In this document: piece after piece, positions 1-5,644 of the stretch | How the letters are laid out: every line of letters starts with the position of its first letter | Position numbering within the stretch: position 1 is the first letter of the stretch | Assembly: GCA_029219125.1 (NCBI GenBank) | Contig: JAQXSU010000239.1 | Coordinates: 1 to 12,868 of the forward strand | DNA: 12,868 nucleotides | Direction of reading: 5' to 3' | Origin: Bacillota bacterium | GTDB taxonomy: Bacteria; Bacillota; Clostridia; Peptostreptococcales; Anaerovoracaceae | Program-made: the position numbers and the translations under genes | Notes under the pieces: generated by a model | Database searches by the model: none | What the model saw: the letters and a program-made list of their open reading frames with translations, nothing else | What the model was told of the DNA's origin: nothing

Positions 1-1
1 A

Positions 2-10
2 CACCCCTTT
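2..10 (-). promoter_or_regulatory. Shine-Dalgarno sequence of the gene beginning beyond the left edge
   Basis: AAAGGGGTG on the minus strand is close to the AAAGGAGGTG complement of 16S rRNA. It lies about 17-25 nt after the predicted transcription start, so the coding region should begin just outside the window. The product cannot be seen. By its LexA boxes and by the usual clostridial order (miaA, methionine-gamma-lyase-like gene, lexA) lexA is the best guess. Confidence 0.6.
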
Positions 11-12
11 CG

Positions 13-24
13 AAACGCTTGTTC
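13..24. promoter_or_regulatory. LexA-like box A (over the transcription start region)
   Basis: AAACGCTTGTTC (minus: GAACAAGCGTTT) matches 7 of 8 fixed bases of GAAC-N4-GTTC. Read on the minus strand with its flanks (25-12), it fits the extended Bacillota pattern CGAACRNRYGTTYC at all positions but the first. It would cover about +4 to +15 of the transcript. Confidence 0.7.
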
Positions 25-33
25 TTTTTCTAT

Positions 34-62
34 AATATACCAGAATAAATGTTCTTTGTCAA
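34..62 (-). promoter_or_regulatory. Strong sigma-A promoter for the gene left of the window (probably lexA)
   Basis: On the minus strand a perfect TTGACA (62-57), a 17-bp spacer and TATATT (39-34, 5 of 6) preceded by the extended TG element (TGG, 42-40) make the strongest promoter in the window. Transcription should start near position 27 and run out of the left edge. SD-like AAGGGG (9-4) follows, so the start codon should lie within about ten bases left of position 1. LexA-like boxes lie upstream of, within and just downstream of this promoter. Confidence 0.85.
43..54. promoter_or_regulatory. LexA-like box B (inside the promoter spacer)
   Basis: GAATAAATGTTC matches 7 of the 8 fixed bases of GAAC-N4-GTTC. 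It lies wholly between the -35 and -10 hexamers, where bound repressor would block RNA polymerase directly. Its centre is 29 bp from box C and 30 bp from box A. Confidence 0.65.
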
Positions 63-71
63 TAAAAAAAT

Positions 72-83
72 AAACAAATGTTC
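72..83. promoter_or_regulatory. LexA-like box C (upstream of -35)
   Basis: AAACAAATGTTC on the plus strand (minus: GAACATTTGTTT) matches 7 of the 8 fixed bases of the Bacillota LexA core GAAC-N4-GTTC and has the outer CG of the extended consensus on one side (CGAAC on the minus strand). It lies 9 bp upstream of the -35 hexamer. It is one of three boxes with regular spacing. Confidence 0.65.
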
Positions 84-100
84 GAATCGGGTAATTTATT

Positions 101-1309
101 TTAGAAATTCTGAAAAATTCCGTATGTCTGTGTAATCATGACCAGAACCGGAAGCAGATAGGAAATCACAAGATTTACGACTGCCAGGATCATGGACGCC
201 TTGTACTGCCGGTCATATTTGTCTACAACGCCTGCGATCAGACCGATCAGCGCAGCAGCACAGCCTATCTTCGGACCGAAAATCCCTGCAGCAGCAGTTA
301 TGAAAGAAAAAATTCCCATAAAAGCAGCGAAAAAATAAAACGATCCGTCACCATAAAAATTACTCAAACTTACGGTGGCACAAAGCAGCAAATAGGATAT
401 GACAGCAACCATGGAAATCAAAATTGTGGCCACACTAATTTTATTGAATACCGTCAGCGATTTCCAGAAGTTCTTCCATTTCGAATCGGTATTCTTCCTT
501 TTCCGTCTATGTTCTATCACCATAAAAATCAAATAAATCAAGATAACGGCTGTACCGCAGATCAGTATGATCTTCCGGTCTGTTCGCATCATGACGAAAT
601 CAAGAAGTCGAGCTTTTTCCACAGAATAAAATGTATTATCCGCTTCTCCGGGCGTTCCTTTTACCAGACAGATTGAAAACAGTATGGAAAGAACAAATCC
701 TCCGATCAATCCCATGTTTCGCAGGAATGGAATGCATCGGCGGCTTCCTCTGCAATACGTTTTCAGATTCCAGAGAATCAGAAGAAGTGTTGCAATAAAC
801 AGGAATCCAATCTGAAAGAATGCCTGATATCTTGTACTGAAAAAGCCGTATGAGGTTGGATTGGAAATGCTCTTATACAGAAACCTTTCATTTGAGGAAT
901 AAAACACCAGCGTCAAAATCAGAAAATAAGCCAGATGAAGCGTCTTTTCCGAAAGAATTGTATTCCTGACAAAATCCTTCCAGTCAGAGGCCGGCCAGCA
1001 TACCGGACGTTCCGAATGGCGCAGAGGTTTCCTGTCTTCTTTATTATAGAACTGTCTCTTTTTTTCCGAATTAGATTGTGTTTGTGGTTCTGGTTCGAAT
1101 TGCGCTTCATCCGCCAGCAGCTGATCGACAGTGACATGCAGATGATTTGCCAGAGCAGATAGTACGGAAATATCCGGGTAGCCCTCCCCTGTCTCCCAGC
1201 GTGAAATCGTTTTATTGCTTACATTCAGTTTTTCCGCCAGCTGCATTTGCGTCAGTCCCTGTTTCTTTCGCAGCGCGGAAATTTTTTCGCCAAATTCTTT
1301 CGCGTTCAT
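101..1309 (-). CDS. XRE-family HTH regulator fused to a multi-pass membrane domain
   Basis: The N-terminal ~65 residues form a Cro/cI-type (XRE) DNA-binding domain: EKISALRKKQGLTQMQLAEK, then the recognition region VSNKTISRWETGEGYPDI and a typical LSALANHLHVTVDQLL. A charged linker (about 68-110) follows, then about seven hydrophobic segments (near 124-138, 163-181, 199-216, 246-264, 291-312, 324-362 perhaps counting as two, and 371-394), so the 402-residue protein is predicted to sit in the membrane with its DNA-binding head in the cytoplasm. I do not recognise the membrane domain as a named family. Such XRE-membrane fusions are common in Clostridia and are thought to act as one-component sensors; ligand and target genes are unknown. 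The start is firm: GGAGGA lies 5 nt before the ATG. It has its own promoter and is separated from the upstream operon by a terminator; no good terminator follows it. The base composition looks more AT-rich than that of the upstream genes, which hints at later acquisition. Confidence 0.85.
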   Translation of the reverse strand: MNAKEFGEKISALRKKQGLTQMQLAEKLNVSNKTISRWETGEGYPDISVLSALANHLHVTVDQLLADEAQFEPEPQTQSNSEKKRQFYNKEDRKPLRHSERPVCWPASDWKDFVRNTILSEKTLHLAYFLILTLVFYSSNERFLYKSISNPTSYGFFSTRYQAFFQIGFLFIATLLLILWNLKTYCRGSRRCIPFLRNMGLIGGFVLSILFSICLVKGTPGEADNTFYSVEKARLLDFVMMRTDRKIILICGTAVILIYLIFMVIEHRRKRKNTDSKWKNFWKSLTVFNKISVATILISMVAVISYLLLCATVSLSNFYGDGSFYFFAAFMGIFSFITAAAGIFGPKIGCAAALIGLIAGVVDKYDRQYKASMILAVVNLVISYLLPVLVMITQTYGIFQNF

Positions 1310-1352
1310 CTATGTCCTCCATCCCAATTCCATTTTACTCTTTTGTACTTTC

Positions 1353-1361
1353 ATTGTATCA
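1353..1361 (-). promoter_or_regulatory. Extended -10 promoter for the XRE-type gene
   Basis: TGATACAAT on the minus strand is an extended -10 (TGnTACAAT, 5 of 6 matches to TATAAT) placed just after the upstream terminator, with no good -35 hexamer. Transcription would start near 1346 and give a leader of about 37 nt with GGAGGA (1320-1315) ahead of the ATG at 1309. The 1310-1455 gap holds nothing else that I can identify beyond this and the terminator. Confidence 0.55.
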
Positions 1362-1369
1362 CAGAACAG

Positions 1370-1421
1370 AAAAAAAGCCTATCTGCATTTCAGGGAAAGA
1401 GTCCATGAATCGCAGATAGGC
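1370..1421 (-). terminator. Rho-independent terminator ending the operon
   Basis: On the minus strand GCCTATCTGC (1421-1412) pairs perfectly with GCAGATAGGC (1386-1377) to give a 10-bp stem with a 25-nt loop, followed at once by seven T (1376-1370). It lies 35 bp after the TVP38-like stop codon. The loop is long for an intrinsic terminator, but stem and T-run are strong. It separates the long operon from the XRE-type gene. Confidence 0.85.
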
Positions 1422-1455
1422 CGGGCGTACGGATTTTGCAAAGAAATACCAGCAA

Positions 1456-2226
1456 TCAGCGGCTGATTTTCGCATAGATCCGGTCCAGATATTTATCTAT
1501 TTTCTTGCGGTAAACGATGCAGAGGCAGAATGCGATAACCGCAGCAGCGGCGACAATGGCCATTCCGACGTAGTTTCCCCGATCCCAGAGCATGCCAAAC
1601 AGCAAACAGCCGATCATGCCTGGCAATCTGCCTGCAGCCGACAAAATCAGAAATGGTTTGAACCGGATTTCCGAAACGCCTGCTGCGTAACTGACCACGT
1701 CCTTTGGGATTCCGGGGATCAGATACAGAAGGAACACCAGTGTATATCCTCTTTTGGAGTTCAGACGGGAAATATAATAGGACATTTTTTCTTCGCCGAA
1801 AAACAGGTGAAGAAAATCGCGCCCCAGGAGTTTGGCCAGCAGGAAAGAGATTCCTGTGCCGATGACAGCACCCACCATGGCGTAAAGCAGCGCCAGCCAG
1901 AAGCCGTACAGATAACCTGCTGCCATCTGGAATACCTGGCCCGGGATAATGCTGATGACCACCTGCAGAATCTGGAGACCGATGTAGACGAAAATAGACT
2001 GTGTTTCATAGTGCTCCAGATAGGCAACCACATCATCGAAGTCCTTGAAGCTGGTCAGCCAGGCATGGCGGAAAAAATAAACATAAAGCGGAACCGCCAC
2101 GACGATGGCTGCCAGAAGTGTAATTTTCAGGATCGAGATCACTAGTTTCCGCTTGTTTTCCTGTTTTTCTTTTTTTATATTTTCAATTCCTGTACCCATT
2201 TTTGATCTTTTGTTGAGCCGGTCCAC
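1456..2226 (-). CDS. TVP38/TMEM64 (VTT/DedA-like) integral membrane protein
   Basis: The 256-residue protein belongs to the VTT/SNARE-associated family (TVP38/TMEM64, related to DedA), polytopic inner-membrane proteins; several members move or scramble lipids, but the substrate here is unknown. A basic, Lys-rich cytoplasmic N-terminus (about 1-27) precedes hydrophobic segments near 28-51, 77-95, 103-131, 161-185, 189-212 and 218-239. The family half-loops are clear: IIPGQVFQMAAGYLYG (93-108) and YLIPGIPKDVVSYAAG (168-183) with RFKPF following, plus LLAKLLGR (129-136). The start is uncertain. The longest frame begins at GTG 2224-2226, which lies directly against its SD-like GGGGG and inside a hairpin. 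ATG at 2197-2199 (Met10, MGTGIENIKK) is an alternative with little SD and would leave all motifs intact. It is the last gene before the terminator at 1370-1421. Confidence 0.88.
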   Translation of the reverse strand: MDRLNKRSKMGTGIENIKKEKQENKRKLVISILKITLLAAIVVAVPLYVYFFRHAWLTSFKDFDDVVAYLEHYETQSIFVYIGLQILQVVISIIPGQVFQMAAGYLYGFWLALLYAMVGAVIGTGISFLLAKLLGRDFLHLFFGEEKMSYYISRLNSKRGYTLVFLLYLIPGIPKDVVSYAAGVSEIRFKPFLILSAAGRLPGMIGCLLFGMLWDRGNYVGMAIVAAAAVIAFCLCIVYRKKIDKYLDRIYAKISR

Positions 2227-2241
2227 CCCCTTTGGACCGGC
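2217..2241 (-). promoter_or_regulatory. Hairpin enclosing the SD and GTG start of the TVP38-like gene
   Basis: On the minus strand GCCGGTCC (2241-2234) and GGACCGGC (2224-2217) form a perfect 8-bp, GC-rich stem around the 9-nt loop AAAGGGGGT. The loop holds the only SD-like purine run, and the first base of the 3' arm is the last base of the GTG start (2224-2226). No T-run follows, so it is not a terminator. A translation-control role is inferred from position. Confidence 0.5.
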
Positions 2242-2253
2242 AGATGACTCTTA

Positions 2254-3546
2254 TTATTTGATTGTGATCAGATTCTTTTTCAGCAGTGCGTCGATGGATT
2301 TGATGACGCCGAATTTGGAATGTTCATAGGTCAGCCCGCCTTGGAAATATACATTATAAGGCGGACGGATCGGTGCGTCGGCGGAAAGCTCAATGGAAGA
2401 TCCCTGAACGAATGCACCTGCAGCCATAACCACCTGTGATTCATATCCGGGCATGTCCCATGGAACCGGTGCCACATGGGCATCGATCGGCGCTGCTGCC
2501 TGAATTCCCTCGCAGAAGGTAACGACAGCTTCCGGGCTGCCCAGGCGGATGGCCTGAATGATATCGCTTCTGGTATCTTCCGGTTTCGGACAGATTTCGT
2601 ATCCCAGTTTCTCATAGGCTCTGCCGCAGAGAACAGAACCTTTTACAGCTCCGTTTACTACCTTTGGCGCCAGGAACATGCCCTGAAACATAGCTCTGGT
2701 CTGACCGAAGGTCAGTCCGCATTCTCCGCCGATACCCGGACAGGTCATGCGATACTGGATCTTATCAATCAGATCCTGTCTGCCGGCCACATATCCGCCG
2801 GTCAGTGCCAGACCGCCGCCCGGATTCTTGATCAGAGAACCGGCGATGACGTTTACTCCCACATCGGTAGGTTCTTCAATATCCAGAAATTCGCCGTAAC
2901 AGTTGTCCACCATTTTAATGATGTTCGGATTCAGTTCGGTGACAAACTGTGCCCACTGGCGGATCTGGTCGATAGTGATAGCCTTTCTCCAGCCGTAGCC
3001 GGTTGCACGCTGCACAGTGACCATACGTGTTTTCTCTGAAATCGCATTTCGTACGCCTTCCAGGTCGATAGAGCCGTCCGGCAGCAGTTCCACCTGCTTA
3101 TAAGTGATTCCGTAATCCTTCAGGGAGCCGTTTCCTTCTCCGCGAATGCCGATGACTTCTTCAAGGGTGTCATAGGGACCGCCGGTACAGTAAATCAGTT
3201 CATCTCCGGGACGGAGAATGCCAAGGAGCGTAATGGCCAGTGCATGGGTGCCGTTTACGATGGTCGGGCGTACAAGGGCTGCATCCGTATGAAAGATGTC
3301 CGCATATAACTGCTCCAGCTTCGCACGACCGGCGTCATCATAGCCGTAGCCGGTATTCCAGCCGAAGTGCATATCTGCCACTCTGTTTTTCTGAAATGCA
3401 TCCAGAATCTTATATTGGTTATATGCCATGATATCGTCCAGTTTTCTGAACTGCTCTGTTACATCCGCTTCTGCTTCAGTAACCAGATTCAGGACGCTCG
3501 GATCGATTTTAAATTGCTCTTTTAATAACTGATTCGTATAGTTCAT
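2254..3546 (-). CDS. Methionine gamma-lyase family PLP protein (YnbB / 'aluminum resistance' family)
   Basis: This 430-residue protein belongs to the Met_gamma_lyase (YnbB-like) family of fold-type I PLP enzymes, often labelled 'aluminum resistance protein'. The reaction of the family is not well established; a Cys/Met C-S lyase role is inferred from fold only. Visible motifs: GWNTGYGYDD (62-71), TIVNGTHA (95-102, phosphate-binding loop), YCTGGPYDT (119-127), VDNCYGEF (213-220, D214 as the expected pyridine-nitrogen partner), SLIKNPGGG (237-245, Schiff-base K240) and the Gly-rich CPGIGGECG (269-277). Start: the ATG at 3544-3546 is the first possible start, since an in-frame TGA lies three codons upstream. 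The SD AAAGGAAA is about 12-13 nt away and an out-of-frame ATG intervenes. It follows the recombinase by 44 bp and is 27 bp ahead of the TVP38-like gene. Its place downstream of miaA is typical in Clostridia. Confidence 0.9.
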   Translation of the reverse strand: MNYTNQLLKEQFKIDPSVLNLVTEAEADVTEQFRKLDDIMAYNQYKILDAFQKNRVADMHFGWNTGYGYDDAGRAKLEQLYADIFHTDAALVRPTIVNGTHALAITLLGILRPGDELIYCTGGPYDTLEEVIGIRGEGNGSLKDYGITYKQVELLPDGSIDLEGVRNAISEKTRMVTVQRATGYGWRKAITIDQIRQWAQFVTELNPNIIKMVDNCYGEFLDIEEPTDVGVNVIAGSLIKNPGGGLALTGGYVAGRQDLIDKIQYRMTCPGIGGECGLTFGQTRAMFQGMFLAPKVVNGAVKGSVLCGRAYEKLGYEICPKPEDTRSDIIQAIRLGSPEAVVTFCEGIQAAAPIDAHVAPVPWDMPGYESQVVMAAGAFVQGSSIELSADAPIRPPYNVYFQGGLTYEHSKFGVIKSIDALLKKNLITIK

Positions 3547-3556
3547 TTGAATTCAT
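3509..3556 (-). other. Short upstream out-of-frame ORF (15 codons) overlapping the start of the next gene
   Basis: An ATG at 3554-3556 sits 5 nt after the purine-rich AAAGGA and opens a 15-residue frame (MNSNELYESVIKRAI) that ends in TAA at 3509-3511, inside the methionine-gamma-lyase-family gene. It lies 10 nt upstream of that gene's own ATG in another frame and is closer to the SD than the real start. It may be chance, or it may lower initiation at the downstream ATG. Confidence 0.3.
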
Positions 3557-3590
3557 GTTTCCTTTCTTTCTGTCTGTTGTTACCTCAGAT

Positions 3591-4718
3591 TTATTGTTCC
3601 TTGCGTTCAATTTCCCATTCCATGTCCTTCACCAGGTCCCGTTTGACATTCTGCTTATGACGGGCGTAAAGCTGGGTCGTGGTTACCTGTTCGTGGTCCA
3701 GAAGTGCCTGCACATCAAAGATGGAATTCCCACGGCCGATGAGGCTTGTGGCCGCGGTGGCGCGGAGTTTGTGGGGGCTGTAACCGGCTTTTCTGCTGGT
3801 TTCCATTGCGATGGATGTGTACTTTTTTACAAGTTCACGAATCTGCCGCTCCGTCATACGCCGTCCCTGAAGTGAAAGAAATAAAGCATCTTCATGGCCT
3901 TCCTGAATCCGGCTGCTGTCGGGCCGCTCCAGTTCCAGATAATCCTGCACCACCATGGTGACAGAGCGGTTCAGAGGCATGATAGATTCCTTGCCTCGTT
4001 TCCGATAAATTTTGAACTCTCCCCTCTTCCAGCTGAAAGAAGATACATTCAGCTGCTGCAGCTCGGAAAGACGGAGCCCATAGGTAAGAAAGATAACCAG
4101 AATCGCCTTATCACGAAGCTTTGTCTTTTCCCAATAGGAATGTTCATGGGCAGTGAGTCCGGTGCCGTTGGAGACTGCATCCAGCATGATCATTACTTCG
4201 TCATCCTGCAGCGCTTTAATCTCTCTTTCACCAGGTTTAGACACCCGGATCGGGTCAAATCCGTCCGTAATATTCTTTTCAAGCAGTCCATCCCGGTAAA
4301 GCTGCTTAAACATAACGGAAACCGAAGATTTCTTTCTCGCCAGGGTCTTATTGGTGTTTTCATAAACATAGATGTTTTTTTCTGTTTCCACCTTATATTT
4401 GCGGCAGTAGTCGATGAACAAGTTTACATCCGCCGCCTCTACCTGTGCGAGATCCTCAAGCCTGATATCATGTATGGTTTCAGCGTCGGTCAGATCTGTC
4501 TCCTTGACAAGATACTGCAGGAAAAACTTTACATCATGCAGATAAGCCAGTCTGGTCTGTGGCAGTACATTCCCGCGAAGATAGGCAAAATACCCGCGAA
4601 AATACCCTGGCATTTCCTTTTCCAGGGCTTCACACTGCAGGAAGATTTCGTTTTCCTTTTCCACGATATTATCCGGTTTATCTGTCTTATTATGAATTTT
4701 TACCTGTTTTTCAGCCAT
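3591..4718 (-). CDS. Tyrosine recombinase (XerC/XerD/phage-integrase family)
   Basis: This 375-residue site-specific recombinase is predicted to cut and rejoin DNA through a 3'-phosphotyrosine intermediate. It has an N-terminal SAM-like core-binding domain (about 38-150) and a C-terminal catalytic domain with the full set: R216 in TYGLRLSEL, a beta-hairpin lysine in YRKRGKESIMPL (K240 or K243), H316 and R319 in SPHKLRATAATSL, H342 in LLDHEQV, and nucleophile Y351 in TTQLYARH. It is longer than XerC/XerD (about 300) because of an N-terminal extension of about 35 residues and an insert near 150-200. The ATG (4716-4718) lies inside miaA with AGAGGAT 8 nt upstream, so it is part of the operon and not a later insertion with its own promoter. 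No attachment site, excisionase or cargo gene is visible nearby. Family and catalytic competence are clear; the target site is unknown. Confidence 0.92.
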   Translation of the reverse strand: MAEKQVKIHNKTDKPDNIVEKENEIFLQCEALEKEMPGYFRGYFAYLRGNVLPQTRLAYLHDVKFFLQYLVKETDLTDAETIHDIRLEDLAQVEAADVNLFIDYCRKYKVETEKNIYVYENTNKTLARKKSSVSVMFKQLYRDGLLEKNITDGFDPIRVSKPGEREIKALQDDEVMIMLDAVSNGTGLTAHEHSYWEKTKLRDKAILVIFLTYGLRLSELQQLNVSSFSWKRGEFKIYRKRGKESIMPLNRSVTMVVQDYLELERPDSSRIQEGHEDALFLSLQGRRMTERQIRELVKKYTSIAMETSRKAGYSPHKLRATAATSLIGRGNSIFDVQALLDHEQVTTTQLYARHKQNVKRDLVKDMEWEIERKEQ

Positions 4719-5644
4719 CTGATGATATCCTCTGCCGCTTCTTCGTCACTGCCGTACTCGCTCAGATTGAACCAGATCATATCTTCATAGCGGCGGAACC
4801 ATGTAAGCTGCCGCTTGGCGAGATGGCGTGTATTTTTCTTAATCAGATCAATAGCCTCTTCTCTGGAACAGCGACCGTCAAAAAATGCGATGATTTCCTT
4901 GTAGCCGATGCCTTTCATGGAGATATCATCTTCAGTCAGACCGCGGTCAAGAAGATCTTCGACTTCTTCAAAAAGTCCTTCTTCCACCAGGAGATCAACT
5001 CTCTGATTAATTCTATCATATAATTCTTCTCGATTTCTTGTCAAACCAATTAAAATTGGGTGATAATCCTTACATTTTTCTGTACAATTTCTGAAGTCGC
5101 TGATGGGATTTCCGCTTGCAGCACCTTCCAGCGCCCGAATCACCTTTTTTACATTATTCGGATGGATTCGCGCCGCAGCTGCAGAGTCAGCCTCTTCCAG
5201 CTTTCGGTACAGATATTCCGGACCAAACAGTTCCGCTTCTTTTTCCAGCGTTTGGCGAAGGGTTGTGTCCTGGGGTGCACTGCTAAAATCCATATCGTAG
5301 AGCAGAGAATTCAGGTACAGACCTGTTCCGCCGGCGATGACCGGTGTTTTCCCTTCAGAAAATATGTTCTCTATGGCCTCTTTTGCCATCTTCTGGTATT
5401 CCGCTACCGAAAAAGGCTGTGCAGGGTCAATCTGATCCACCAGATAATGCTTCACCTGCGCCTGCTCCTGCGGGGTAGGCTTGGCACTTCCGATGTCCAT
5501 GTAACGATAAAGCTGCATGGAATCACAGGAAACGATTTCTCCGTGAAAAGCCAGTGCAACATCAATGGCAAAACGCGTTTTCCCGACGGCAGTCGGACCT
5601 GCCACAACGATGATTTCTCTGTTTTTCATGAAAGTGTTCATCAT
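4700..5644 (-). CDS. miaA: tRNA dimethylallyltransferase MiaA
   Basis: MiaA transfers a dimethylallyl group from DMAPP to N6 of A37 in tRNAs that read codons starting with U, stabilising codon-anticodon pairing. The 314-residue product shows the P-loop GPTAVGKT (16-23), CDSMQLYRYMDIGSAKP (40-56, substrate and DMAPP side), GGTGLY (105-110), MKGIGYKEI (243-251) and NTRHLAKRQLTWFRR (271-285), all characteristic of the family. The start ATG overlaps the mutL stop in ATGA (5641-5644), with GAGGAT upstream. A second adjacent ATG and Met6 (MKNREIIVVAGPT) are alternative starts that leave the P-loop intact. Its end overlaps the next gene by 19 nt. In related clostridia hfq often follows miaA; here a recombinase gene takes that place. 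DMAPP supply depends on isoprenoid synthesis, to which dxs in this same window contributes. Confidence 0.97.
   Translation of the reverse strand: MMNTFMKNREIIVVAGPTAVGKTRFAIDVALAFHGEIVSCDSMQLYRYMDIGSAKPTPQEQAQVKHYLVDQIDPAQPFSVAEYQKMAKEAIENIFSEGKTPVIAGGTGLYLNSLLYDMDFSSAPQDTTLRQTLEKEAELFGPEYLYRKLEEADSAAAARIHPNNVKKVIRALEGAASGNPISDFRNCTEKCKDYHPILIGLTRNREELYDRINQRVDLLVEEGLFEEVEDLLDRGLTEDDISMKGIGYKEIIAFFDGRCSREEAIDLIKKNTRHLAKRQLTWFRRYEDMIWFNLSEYGSDEEAAEDIIRWLKNR

Noticed and set aside
64..101. Possible terminator after the XRE-type gene (arms 95-101 and 68-74 with a T-run)
   Set aside because: The 7-bp stem is entirely A-T with a 20-nt loop, so it is unlikely to be stable, and it overlaps LexA-like box C.
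3591..4718. Recombinase as evidence of a prophage or integrative element
   Set aside because: There are no flanking direct repeats, tRNA target, excisionase, relaxase or cargo genes, and the gene is fused into the operon by overlap with miaA.
3894..4790. Open plus-strand frame of 298 codons opposite the recombinase
   Set aside because: It is antisense to a gene with a complete catalytic motif set, encodes no recognisable domain, and has a Cys/Phe/His-rich composition typical of a reverse-strand shadow.
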